A stretch of 64,000 nucleotides of DNA from Gelidibacter gilvus (lineage in GTDB: Bacteria; Bacteroidota; Bacteroidia; Flavobacteriales; Flavobacteriaceae). The notes under the pieces were generated by a model. It saw only the letters and a program-made list of their open reading frames with translations, was not told the origin of the DNA and ran no database searches. Below, piece after piece: positions 26,298-35,244 of this stretch. Positions within the stretch are counted from its first letter, which is position 1; each line of letters opens with the position of its first letter. Where the stretch lies: NCBI RefSeq assembly GCF_004115975.1, contig NZ_SDDZ01000010.1:1-64000 (forward strand), given 5' to 3'. The position numbers and the translations under genes were made by a program.

Positions 26298-28007
26298 ATG
26301 AAGAAAGCTTTCCTCTATATCCTGTCGCTGGGTGGTGTACTTTTGCTTTTGAGTTATACAGTTATTCGTTATAATTTGGATCAACATTTGCTTGCCACGT
26401 TTAAAAACAATTCGCTGGAAATTAATACCGACGCCCCCCTATTGGCGGAAGTTTCGCTCACAAACAATCTGCCCACGCGAAAAGTAAATACGTTCCCGCA
26501 TTTCACCTTAAAAATATATGACAGCAACAAATGGGACCTGAATAATGAGATGATATCGCGAATTCCGGAGGATATTCCAGTTATGATCACTGTCGAAACC
26601 CATGAGACCAAACTTTTTTCCTATTACAATAACCCTTTAGCTGACGTACAAGACGGTTCTTATGACCGTGCTATTGAAAATTTGTGTACAAAAGTGATTG
26701 GCAACCGACCCCATGTGTACATTAGATTCAATCCTGAAATGGAAGTCCCTACAAGACTCTATCAATGGCAACAAAAAAGTGGATATATTGAAGCCTTTCA
26801 ACACTTTTTCAAGGTATGCAAGACATATGCTCCGCAAGCCAAAATAGTCTGGGGACCCGCCTCCTATCCTGGAGCCATGGAATTTTACCCAGGTGACGAT
26901 TATGTGGACGTTGCAACCATTAGCCTTAAAAGTGACTCTGAAAAGCTGCTTAAGGTCTATCCAAAAGATTATTCAATCGAGTACGATTTGATGCGACGGG
27001 TACACCGCCTAAGATTTATGAATAAACCAATATATGTTTTGGGTTCCCGACAAACTGCAAAAGATTCTCTGACAGCGACTGCTCTTGCCGAATTAGGCAA
27101 ACACATTCATGAAAATCGGGACAATATCTATTCTGATGAGAATTACCAACGCGCCCCACGGGATTCTGATAACCATCCATCAAGCCCCATTGCTATAGGA
27201 CTTTACGATCCACAATCTCTTTTGAACGACGAAAAAGAGGTAACCGTAGAACATCTTTTTGCCGATTTCAGTAATCTTGACAGTGGGGCGTTCCAAAAAA
27301 GTTTTCAGGCTGTAGAAAAACGCGGCCATGATATTATTGTGACTTTTGAACCCTTCCGGAATCCTAATGGGGAAACCGATTTAGATGTCCTTCGGCAGGT
27401 GAGCAATGGTGCTTACGATCAGCAAATCAAACAGCTGTACACCGTTATTTCCAGCACGAACAGAAAGGTGTATTTACGGTATGCCCATGAAATGGAAATT
27501 CCCATCACCCGTTACCCTTGGCAAAGTCAAAATCCCATAGATTATATTAAATCCTTTCGTTACTTCATGACCTTTATGGAGCCCTTGCCCCCACACATCG
27601 CACGTGTTTGGGGTCCTGCAGGCGATCGAGGCTCCATTGAGTGGTGGCCCGGTAATGATGTTGTTGAATATATCAGTATTGCCATCTACGGTTTGCCTGA
27701 CAAAAACATCACCGATCCTAAAAAACAAGAGACCTTTAAGACCATCTTTGAACGCAAAAATAAACGGATGCGATTTATCGATAAACCTATTTTCATAACC
27801 GAATTTGGAGTTAAAGGACCTGAAGAATTCCAAACAAAGTGGTTGGAAGATGCTGCCGAAGTAATCCGAGACCATAAACAGATCATTGGTGTGAACTATT
27901 TCAATATGTCCGATACACCAAAAGCCTGGGGTGAAATAAAGCCACCAGATTGGAGTATTTCCAAAGCATCGTTTAATCGGTTTATTGAAGTTTTAGAAAA
28001 AGAATAA
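26298..28007 (+). CDS. Tandem GH26-like glycoside hydrolase, first copy catalytically altered
   Basis: 569 residues: a membrane-anchoring or signal helix (about 4-24), then two related GH26-type domains (about 45-275 and 310-569). Shared landmarks are YIRFNPEMEVP / YLRYAHEMEIP, YQWQ / YPWQ, KIVWGPASYPGAMEFYPGDDYVD / ARVWGPAGDRGSIEWWPGNDVVEY, and RFMNKPIY / RFIDKPIF. The acid/base Glu is kept in both (E147, E398), but the preceding His is Pro146 in copy 1. The nucleophile Glu of FITEFG (E502) is Gly249 in copy 1 (YVLGS). Copy 2 is probably the active beta-glycanase and copy 1 a binding or regulatory domain. Follows the phosphotransferase by 55 bp. Confidence 0.7.
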   Translation: MKKAFLYILSLGGVLLLLSYTVIRYNLDQHLLATFKNNSLEINTDAPLLAEVSLTNNLPTRKVNTFPHFTLKIYDSNKWDLNNEMISRIPEDIPVMITVETHETKLFSYYNNPLADVQDGSYDRAIENLCTKVIGNRPHVYIRFNPEMEVPTRLYQWQQKSGYIEAFQHFFKVCKTYAPQAKIVWGPASYPGAMEFYPGDDYVDVATISLKSDSEKLLKVYPKDYSIEYDLMRRVHRLRFMNKPIYVLGSRQTAKDSLTATALAELGKHIHENRDNIYSDENYQRAPRDSDNHPSSPIAIGLYDPQSLLNDEKEVTVEHLFADFSNLDSGAFQKSFQAVEKRGHDIIVTFEPFRNPNGETDLDVLRQVSNGAYDQQIKQLYTVISSTNRKVYLRYAHEMEIPITRYPWQSQNPIDYIKSFRYFMTFMEPLPPHIARVWGPAGDRGSIEWWPGNDVVEYISIAIYGLPDKNITDPKKQETFKTIFERKNKRMRFIDKPIFITEFGVKGPEEFQTKWLEDAAEVIRDHKQIIGVNYFNMSDTPKAWGEIKPPDWSISKASFNRFIEVLEKE

Positions 28008-28224
28008 AGGGAACGCCATAAAAAATTGGATGCCAAACCAAGGTAATGTAATTAAGGCCTTATGATATTGAGAAATTAATTAAAAATAATCGTAAATTGA
28101 GGGTGACCGATGCTTAAATGGCTAAAATTAAAAACATACCAACTAAATTAACCGCTCAATAGAAACACTTTTTACACATTGGGAAAACAGCATTGAAACA
28201 GATGAACCATAAAATCTCTAAAAT

Positions 28225-29097
28225 ATGAAACCAATTATCTACGCAGTACTCGGGTTACTAATAACCACCAGCTGCAAAAATAATAAAGCCGCAGAAATAG
28301 CCCAAGCTGACACCGTTCAAATCCCAACGGCCACTTTTATCACCGAGACTTTAGGGTTGACGCATTGCGAATCGGCAGTTTATAATGCTAAGCAGAATAT
28401 TATTTATGCCTCTTTAATTGGGGAAAAAGAACCTGGCGATGGAGCTATTGCTACTATAGACCTAGATGGTAAGCTTATCGATGCCCTATTTATAAGTGGG
28501 CTCAACGACCCTAAAGGGATTGCAATTACAGAATATAAACTTTACGTATCAGATATCAATGAGCTTGTTGAAGCCGATTTAAAAACTGGAAAAATTATTA
28601 AAAAATATAGCCATGAAGGTCTTGAGTTTCTAAATGACGTGGCAATTGATGGTCAAGGGAATGTTTATGTTTCTGATACCGGCACCTCAAAAATATACCA
28701 ATTGGATACCCAGGGTAATTTTAGTTTATGGTTAGCTGATGAGAACTTAGATCGACCAAATGGCTTGTTGGTACAAAACAACACCATGTATGTGGCCTCA
28801 TGGGGAAGCCAACCCAATGGCGGTCGGGTTTCTAAAATAGACATGACAACAAAGGCCATAGACTCCATAACAACCATCATTGGTAATTTGGATGGGATTA
28901 GACCTTATGATAAAGACCGTTTAATCATTTCTGATTGGAATAGTGGCATGATCCATTTAGTAGATTATGATGGCAACACCCAAGAAGTTCTTCAAGTAGG
29001 ACAAAGTGTAGGTGATATTGCTTATATACAAGAAAAAAAACTGCTTCTATTACCCATGAATAAACAAAGCCGACTGTTATTTTATAGATTAGACTAA
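28225..29097 (+). CDS. SMP-30/NHL-type propeller lipoprotein
   Basis: 290 residues. Lipoprotein signal MKPIIYAVLGLLITTSC with Cys at 17. The mature part is a six-bladed beta-propeller of SMP-30/gluconolactonase or NHL type: repeated blades with DPKGIAI, LNDVAIDGQGNVYVSDTG, RPNGLLVQNNTMYVASWG and DGIRPYDKDRLIISDWNSG, each ending in a strand-Asp-Gly turn. Could bind or hydrolyse a lactone or act as a binding scaffold; metal ligands were not verified. The 5' end is duplicated as a dead fragment at 22773. Confidence 0.75.
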   Translation: MKPIIYAVLGLLITTSCKNNKAAEIAQADTVQIPTATFITETLGLTHCESAVYNAKQNIIYASLIGEKEPGDGAIATIDLDGKLIDALFISGLNDPKGIAITEYKLYVSDINELVEADLKTGKIIKKYSHEGLEFLNDVAIDGQGNVYVSDTGTSKIYQLDTQGNFSLWLADENLDRPNGLLVQNNTMYVASWGSQPNGGRVSKIDMTTKAIDSITTIIGNLDGIRPYDKDRLIISDWNSGMIHLVDYDGNTQEVLQVGQSVGDIAYIQEKKLLLLPMNKQSRLLFYRLD

Positions 29098-29287
29098 AAA
29101 TTCGGAACAGTGCTAAAGTATATGAATTTGATTTATGGTTGACATGCAGAAATTCGAATAGCCCGGTAGAAACAAATTATAACGATTATGTTTTTATAAA
29201 AAAGTTATTATTTTCGTAATTGATTAAGGTAAGCATATTTATGGTTTATAGATACCTGTGTTAGCCTAAGCTTAAAACAAAACAGAT

Positions 29288-29725
29288 ATGTACCAATTGA
29301 CTTACCGCTCCATAGCAAGACCAAGATTAAAATTTGAAGATTTAGAAGCGATCCTTGAGGAGGCCAATGCCACGAATTCAGCTAGGAATATTTCCGGTTG
29401 TCTTATTTACCACAATAATAGTTTTGTCCAAATCCTTGAAGGTAATAAAAAGGATGTGCGTCATGTGTACAGAAAAATTAAGGCTGATGATCGGCATCAG
29501 TCGGTAACCTTACTTTGGGATACTAATGTGGAGACCCGATTTTTTAAGGAATGGCACATGGCCTTCTACCGACCGGAAGATAAAAACATCAAAACATTTG
29601 TTAACGATTTGTTAACGTTTTCAGATCTTACTGAAAAACCTACGAGTCCCTTATTGACTTTTTGGGCCACCGTTCAAAAAATATTACTGGACGGCACGGT
29701 TAAACAATTTGAGAAGGTCTATTAA
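29288..29725 (+). CDS. Stand-alone BLUF-domain blue-light photoreceptor
   Basis: 145 residues, nearly all BLUF domain. The flavin-switch residues are in register with the AppA pattern: Tyr6 (LTYRS), Asn30, Gln48 (FVQILEG), Trp89 and Met91 (EWHMAF), with spacings of +24, +42, +83 and +85 from the Tyr as in AppA. The C-terminal about 45 residues are helical with no output domain (no EAL, GGDEF or HTH), so it is a short BLUF protein acting by protein-protein contact. Binds FAD; senses blue light. Partner unknown; the neighbours are lipoproteins. Confidence 0.9.
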   Translation: MYQLTYRSIARPRLKFEDLEAILEEANATNSARNISGCLIYHNNSFVQILEGNKKDVRHVYRKIKADDRHQSVTLLWDTNVETRFFKEWHMAFYRPEDKNIKTFVNDLLTFSDLTEKPTSPLLTFWATVQKILLDGTVKQFEKVY

Positions 29726-30208
29726 ATAATGCTTTGTAATATTTGCAATGTAATGTTCCACTTTGATAATCGATTATTTATGTACGGTGCTAATTACCCC
29801 ATTTGATTTCGCGATGTTTTTTCAGTATTTTGAGACCATTGGCAGATAAAAAAAGTTCAATTTGCCCTGCTGATTGCAAAGTTTGCAAAGCACAACCGGA
29901 TTGCATTTAAAAGCGACGTCAGCTTTGCCCAATACCTCAAAAGAAATTATGTCAACAAGCAAGGACACAATTGCGCAGCCGTTAACCTTATAACCTCTCG
30001 CATCCCTCCTACAATTTAAACTATCATGCGCATAGTAGTGCGTCTAAAATTACGTTCACTAAACCAGCAATATACCCTGCTAGTTCTCCTTTTGGCAAAC
30101 AGTGTTTCTCTTTTCGGATAATAATTGTTAAATTAGTGTTTATCCACTTAAAAAATTATACAGAAAATCCCCGGAATAATAACTCGTAATCATATAAAAA
30201 AAAATAAG
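29726..30208. other. Gene-poor spacer
   Basis: No complete gene. A start-less + strand frame 29834-30019 (61 codons, including FALLIAKFAKHNRIAFKSD and QYLKRNYVNKQG) looks coding-like and may be a remnant. Nothing else recognised. Confidence 0.3.
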
Positions 30209-30697
30209 ATGAAAAAAACGCTTTTGATCCTGATGACTTTAGGGCTTTTTGCCTGTGACCAACAAACCAACCAAACGCAAAGTTTACAAAAACAAATTGA
30301 CAGTTTGGAAAAGAAACTTGAGAACACCTACAAACCGGGCTTCGGAGATTTTATGGGAAGTATTCAAGCACACCACTCCAAACTATGGTTTGCAGGACTA
30401 TACGAAAACTGGGATCTCGCCGACTTTGAAGTGCACGAACTCATGGAAGCTATTGAAGATATCGAAAAATTCCATGAGGGACGAGAGGAAACACTATTGA
30501 TAGGAATGATCATGCCGCCATTGGATAGTATCAGTAAGGCCATCGAACAAAAAAATACCGCCTTATTCAATTCCAGTTACACCTCGCTCACAAACACTTG
30601 CAACCAGTGTCACAAAGCCGTGGATATGGAGTATATCATTGTAAAAACACCTGATACGCCACCATTCAGCAATCAAGACTTTCAACCCTTAAAATAA
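30209..30697 (+). CDS. Cytochrome-c-like lipoprotein with one CxxCH
   Basis: 162 residues. Lipoprotein signal MKKTLLILMTLGLFAC with Cys16. A coiled-coil-like segment (about 24-40, LQKQIDSLEKKLE) is followed by a helical domain and a single heme-binding C131-x-x-C134-H135 (TCNQCHKAVDM) near the end, the layout of four-helix cytochrome c prime-like or small heme lipoproteins. Likely periplasmic and lipid-anchored; could be a heme-based sensor or electron carrier. Single gene. Confidence 0.7.
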   Translation: MKKTLLILMTLGLFACDQQTNQTQSLQKQIDSLEKKLENTYKPGFGDFMGSIQAHHSKLWFAGLYENWDLADFEVHELMEAIEDIEKFHEGREETLLIGMIMPPLDSISKAIEQKNTALFNSSYTSLTNTCNQCHKAVDMEYIIVKTPDTPPFSNQDFQPLK

Positions 30698-31151
30698 GCT
30701 CCTGTCCTTTTGTGAGCGCCATTGCTTTTTAAATAATTAGATCATTATTGAACCTTAGATCATAATCCCATGATTATGACCACTATTATAATGTGAAAAA
30801 TCGACATTTCAAGCATAATGAACTGTCAGATGCACATGTCATACGAAACGACCTAACAAAATGCTGTAAACGTAATGGTTGACTTCTTTTTATGTGAATT
30901 TACGTTTCTCCCGTTAGCGACTAGTGCCTTCCCTAAGAATTTTAGATACCGAAATCCATAAATCTGATGCGAATTGCTTCGGAGGTGAACAAGATTCCAG
31001 CTTTTTTGAATCAGGAAAAAATTAATTAGGATAATTTAAAATCACACTACAAAATGAGGTTGCAATGGCATGGATGTTGTATAAGAATAAGAATTAAAAA
31101 TTTTAAGTTCCGTGGAAAAACGGAACACAATAACATCAATTAGACAACAAA
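30698..31151. other. Spacer with a long imperfect hairpin
   Basis: No gene. Within 30853-30917, outer arms CTAAC/GTTAG and inner arms AAACGTAA/TTACGTTT can fold into an interrupted hairpin with a 24-nt loop. It recalls attC-like folding, but lacks canonical core sites. Otherwise plain AT-rich sequence. Confidence 0.35.
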
Positions 31152-31952
31152 ATGACAAAGACAATTTTGACAATGACAATGCTAACCGCATTATTTTTAA
31201 GTTCATGTAAAGACTCAACAAAGCAAGAAAACACACAAACATCAACCACAGAACAAGTTACTGACGATATCGTAAAGAGCGCGTCAACCGACAAAGACGG
31301 AAACAACTTAGAAATGGCCTTTAACAATACCAATGGCACTGCTACTTTAAATTTTCAAGGAGAAACCATTGATTTGGTCGCAGAGAAATCGGCTTCAGGA
31401 ATCTGGTACACCAACGAGCATTATGAATTAAGGGGAAAAGGCAATGATATAGAACTGAAAAAAGACGGAAAAGTAATCTTTACCCACGATGATGCTATTA
31501 TCAATACCTCCTTGAAGAGTAAAGACGGACAAACGCTGGATATGACGGTGAACAACACCACCAATACCGCGAAAGTTTATTTAAACGGCGGCGAACAAAT
31601 CGATTTGGAAGGCCAAAATCCTGCATCAGGAATTTGGTACAAAAATGACCAGTATGAATTAAGAGGAAAAGGGAATGATATTGAGCTGAAAAAAGACGGG
31701 AACGTTGTTTTTACACATACAGATGAAATTGTTACTTCTTCTCTAAAAAATGATGAAGGTCAAACACTGGATATGACTTTTAATAACACTTCCAATACAG
31801 CGAAAGTTTATTTAAATGGCGGCGAGCAAATCGACTTAACTGGTCAGAAACCTGCATCAGGTATTTGGTACAGAAACGACCAGTATGAATTAAGAGGGAA
31901 AGGCGACAACGTTGAACTGACCAAGGACGGAAAAACGGTATTTAAAAACTAA
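31152..31952 (+). CDS. Lipoprotein with three MliC-like lysozyme-inhibitor repeats
   Basis: 266 residues. Lipoprotein signal MTKTILTMTMLTALFLSSC with Cys19, then three tandem repeats of exactly 77 residues, seen from SGIWY at 82, 159 and 236. Each repeat carries the MliC-type core of a hydrophobic strand, (A/S)SGIWY and ELRGKGxxxELxKDG. MliC domains inhibit C-type lysozyme through the conserved SGxxY and Lys, both present in every copy. Copies 2 and 3 are closest, suggesting recent duplication. Likely anchored in the envelope to bind lysozyme; single-domain relatives are about one third as long. Confidence 0.7.
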   Translation: MTKTILTMTMLTALFLSSCKDSTKQENTQTSTTEQVTDDIVKSASTDKDGNNLEMAFNNTNGTATLNFQGETIDLVAEKSASGIWYTNEHYELRGKGNDIELKKDGKVIFTHDDAIINTSLKSKDGQTLDMTVNNTTNTAKVYLNGGEQIDLEGQNPASGIWYKNDQYELRGKGNDIELKKDGNVVFTHTDEIVTSSLKNDEGQTLDMTFNNTSNTAKVYLNGGEQIDLTGQKPASGIWYRNDQYELRGKGDNVELTKDGKTVFKN

Positions 31953-32005
31953 GCCTACCACACACCTCGCCTTGCAATTTAAATTGCGCGTGCAACAAAT
32001 TAACA

Positions 32006-32044
32006 AAAATCCTTTTTGCCCAAAAGCGTGGCAGGAAGGATTTT
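32006..32044 (+). terminator. Hairpin terminator after the MliC-repeat gene
   Basis: AAAATCCTT pairs with AAGGATTTT, with an inner GCC/GGC. It lies 53 bp after the stop. Its right half (32018-32045) is shared with 12007-12034 at 26 of 28 bases. Confidence 0.6.
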
Positions 32045-32131
32045 CTATTCAATTTCTATGTGTTAAATTAGCTACTTAAAGAAGGCTACTAATCCTTAAA
32101 AATAAACGATGCGGAACAGCATAAGAAAACC

Positions 32132-33253
32132 ATGCGACTAGCTTTAATCTTACTGATTGGAATACATGGAATCATCCATTTATTCGGGTTTTTGGAAGCA
32201 TTTGGCTTTTCTGAATTAAATGTGATTTCAGAACCGATTTCCAAAACATTCGGAATTGCATCGGTGTTAACCTTTATCTTTTTTGCATCGGCCAGTGTTT
32301 TATTAATTGCACGCTCTAATTATTGGTGGATTTGCGGAATGCTGGGCGTGATTCTTTCCCAAGTTATAATTATAAACTTTTGGGATGACGCCAAATTCGG
32401 GACGATTTTAAACCTCATCATTTTCATTTCAGCAATAATTGCCTATTCCACTTTTAGTTTTAAGAAAACCATTGGAGATGAAATAACCAAAATGATTGAG
32501 ATTGCCAGCACAAGGAACAAAAGCGTTCTTTCGAAACAGATGATATCAAAATTGCCTCCAATCGTCCAAACATGGTTGCTGACTAGCGGCGCCATTGGGA
32601 AAGAGCCAATTTATAATGTTTACTTGGAACAAAATTTACAAATGAGGCTTAAGCCAGACCAAAAAGATTGGAGCAACGCAAAAGCAAAACAATATTTCAC
32701 AATTGAACCGCCTGCATTTAATTGGTCAGTCAACTTAAAAATGAATCCATTATTAGACGTGGTCGGGAGAGACAAATTTGAAAACGGACAAGGAGAAATG
32801 ACCATTAAGATGCTGTCACTTTTTTCAATTGCAAATGCAAAAAATAATCAAAAAGTAAATCAAGCAACATTGCAAAGGTATTTGGCTGAAATAGTGTGGT
32901 TTCCTTCTTCTGCTTTAAGTCCTTATGTGTCATGGGAAACTATTGATGAATATGCCGCCAAAGGAACAATGGAATATAAGGGAACTAAAGGTTCGGGCGT
33001 GTTCCACTTTGACAACAACGGCAATTTCAAAAAATTCGTTGCCATGCGGTATAAAGATGTAAATGATGCGCAACCTACCGAATGGACCGTAACCGCAATT
33101 AAAACCGAAGCGTGGAATGGAATTAAGATACCTGTAGAATTGAAAGCGGATTGGACATTGGAAAACGGTCCTTGGACTTGGCTAAAACTAAAAATAACAG
33201 ACATTAAATACAACGTGGGAAATAGTTCTGACGCCAATAATCTACAAAAATAA
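32132..33253 (+). CDS. DUF6544 family membrane protein
   Basis: 373 residues: four membrane helices in the first about 110 residues, then a soluble domain (about 130-373) with KLPPIVQTWLLTSGAIG, RLKPDQKDWSNAKAKQYF, PAFNWSVNLKMNPLLDVVGRD and EIVWFPSSALSPYVSWE, the conserved segments of DUF6544. The family is lipid- or membrane-related but functionally undefined. Single gene, no partner. Confidence 0.7.
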   Translation: MRLALILLIGIHGIIHLFGFLEAFGFSELNVISEPISKTFGIASVLTFIFFASASVLLIARSNYWWICGMLGVILSQVIIINFWDDAKFGTILNLIIFISAIIAYSTFSFKKTIGDEITKMIEIASTRNKSVLSKQMISKLPPIVQTWLLTSGAIGKEPIYNVYLEQNLQMRLKPDQKDWSNAKAKQYFTIEPPAFNWSVNLKMNPLLDVVGRDKFENGQGEMTIKMLSLFSIANAKNNQKVNQATLQRYLAEIVWFPSSALSPYVSWETIDEYAAKGTMEYKGTKGSGVFHFDNNGNFKKFVAMRYKDVNDAQPTEWTVTAIKTEAWNGIKIPVELKADWTLENGPWTWLKLKITDIKYNVGNSSDANNLQK

Positions 33254-33362
33254 TAGCAGAATTGAGCTAAAAAACTAGGGGAAAAACTTCAAAAAACCTA
33301 GGACACCTCTTTTCAATACCCCCTATTTATCGTACCTTCTCGGCCTATTAAAAGACAACTTT

Positions 33363-35207
33363 ATGAAAGACAAAAAAAGAGGCGAATTTTTAAAAAACGT
33401 ATTGGAAAACATGCCTTCTGGCTGGTTGACCATCACAACGCATCGTCTTGATATTTATGATGAAGCATTGGCTAAAACGCAGTTTTTAGACCAATTTGAA
33501 GCCTTATTTCAAGAGAATAATTACCAACAATCCGCATTGAACAATTTGCCCACGGCTTACGATTATATCCGATTAGGCCATCCCCTATCTTGTGTGTTAG
33601 AATGGGAAATTGCTCATCAACATCATCTCAACTCAGAAAATGTCATCAGTTTTTCATCGCGAATGGCGCCCATTTTAGCTATTCTAAGAAAAAACTTGTT
33701 AGACGGTAAACGCACCCAAATTGTTTATACCAATAAATTACCTGATCATTTTGATGCCGAAATCCTGAGACGCATTTATGGCTATCAATTTGATTTGACG
33801 AAAGTAGAAAACACAAAAGATAGTGCTGCATTTAAGGGCAGTACCGTTTTTATTTCAGATCAAGATAATTTTCTTGATGTTGACCTCACTTCTAATATTG
33901 ATTTTTTTGTCACTGTACATCATCAGCTTGGCAGTGTGATTTTGGTAAATGGCGCCAAAAATGAACGTTATGTTTCAGAAATCCAACACGTCAGAAGAAG
34001 AGAGACCATTGCCATGACCCCGGCCAATTGCCTTTCAGCATTAAAATTGATCATGGACGAGGCTTTTGTTATTCCTCAAAATTCGGATATCAAAACAAAC
34101 AAGACCCTAGTTGAAGAGACCATCAATGAGATTACCAACACCACTTCAAAAGCATTGGTAGCTTCAAGCGGACTCTCCATGCAGTATGCCATTATGATGG
34201 GGCTCATTCACGATGCCTTGGAACAACATCAAGGAAAAGACATCAAATTCATTGTGCCGCCCAACTGTTATGGCGGTACTAATGATCAAGCACGACGCGT
34301 TGCTGCTTGTCTTGACAACGTTGATGTGGTTGATTTACTTGTGGATGGTGACAACGATATGGTGGAAAGCATTGACACTGTTTTAAATAAAATTGCCAAC
34401 GACGATGCGATCCCTTATATCATTGCTGAAATTCCAACAAACCCAAGAGTTGAAGTCCCAGATCTAACAAAATTAAAAGAGGTTTTAAGTAAGGTACGTC
34501 ATACCAAAAATGGTGAGCGTGCGATTGCCCCAGTGTTTATTTTGGATCAGACATTTTGTCCTAACGTCCATTTTTTAGGTGATGAGGACATCCTTTCATC
34601 GGTGCGCACCATTTCATACGCCAGCGGATCAAAATTCCCAAGTGGCGGATTATGTACTGCGGGCTATTGTGTAGGAAACAAAAAAACAGACGTTTTGATG
34701 GAGAAAATAGAACTGCACCTCCAACTTTGCGATAATGAGGCTACGGATCTTCAAATGGACGTGTTGGCAAAACAATTGCCATCAATGAATCAAAGAATTA
34801 AGGTTGCTTATAAAAATACTCGAGAATTTGTAAACTTTATCCATGACGCGTTACCTGCGGCGAAAATCAATTTTGTTTCAGAAGCATTGGCGGACCAAGG
34901 TTTTACGCCATCGGTATTTTCACTGGACCTTCCCACCAAAGGAAATTCTGATGAAGAACAAGAAGCTTATAAAAGAGCTTTGAATCTTAAATTAATCAAT
35001 TTAATGATTACAAAAATTCCCCATGAAAGTAAGTTCTGTGTTAGTTATGGGCAATTAAAAGGCTGTTATTGGACGGTTCCCGCCACCTCTACGCAAGGAA
35101 CCACCAAAGAAGGCGACAAAGATTATATTGTACGGGTTTCATTGGCACCAGATTTGGATCTTGATCTTCACAAAAAAGTGTTTTTGGAATTTGTCGAAGG
35201 AATTTAA
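33363..35207 (+). CDS. Cys/Met-metabolism PLP-dependent enzyme with long N-terminal extension
   Basis: 614 residues. The C-terminal about 370 residues are a fold-type I PLP enzyme of the Cys/Met metabolism family: substrate and PLP landmarks IIAEIPTNPRVEVPDL (about 353-368), VFILDQTF with Asp395, and SYASGSKFPSGG with the Schiff-base Lys424. The first about 250 residues (a helical/Rossmann-like part with TQIVYTNKLPDHFDAEIL) are extra relative to a 380-400-residue cystathionine beta-lyase or gamma-synthase. Exact reaction unknown. The gene is followed after 37 bp by a DsbA-like oxidoreductase, so they may be co-transcribed. Confidence 0.75.
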   Translation: MKDKKRGEFLKNVLENMPSGWLTITTHRLDIYDEALAKTQFLDQFEALFQENNYQQSALNNLPTAYDYIRLGHPLSCVLEWEIAHQHHLNSENVISFSSRMAPILAILRKNLLDGKRTQIVYTNKLPDHFDAEILRRIYGYQFDLTKVENTKDSAAFKGSTVFISDQDNFLDVDLTSNIDFFVTVHHQLGSVILVNGAKNERYVSEIQHVRRRETIAMTPANCLSALKLIMDEAFVIPQNSDIKTNKTLVEETINEITNTTSKALVASSGLSMQYAIMMGLIHDALEQHQGKDIKFIVPPNCYGGTNDQARRVAACLDNVDVVDLLVDGDNDMVESIDTVLNKIANDDAIPYIIAEIPTNPRVEVPDLTKLKEVLSKVRHTKNGERAIAPVFILDQTFCPNVHFLGDEDILSSVRTISYASGSKFPSGGLCTAGYCVGNKKTDVLMEKIELHLQLCDNEATDLQMDVLAKQLPSMNQRIKVAYKNTREFVNFIHDALPAAKINFVSEALADQGFTPSVFSLDLPTKGNSDEEQEAYKRALNLKLINLMITKIPHESKFCVSYGQLKGCYWTVPATSTQGTTKEGDKDYIVRVSLAPDLDLDLHKKVFLEFVEGI

Positions 35208-35244
35208 CCTAACAATAAAAAATAATTAATATAAATAATAGATT

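Noticed and set aside
30853-30917. Integron attC site
   Set aside because: The hairpin lacks consensus RYYYAAC/GTTRRRY pairs in both arms, so it is reported only as a hairpin.
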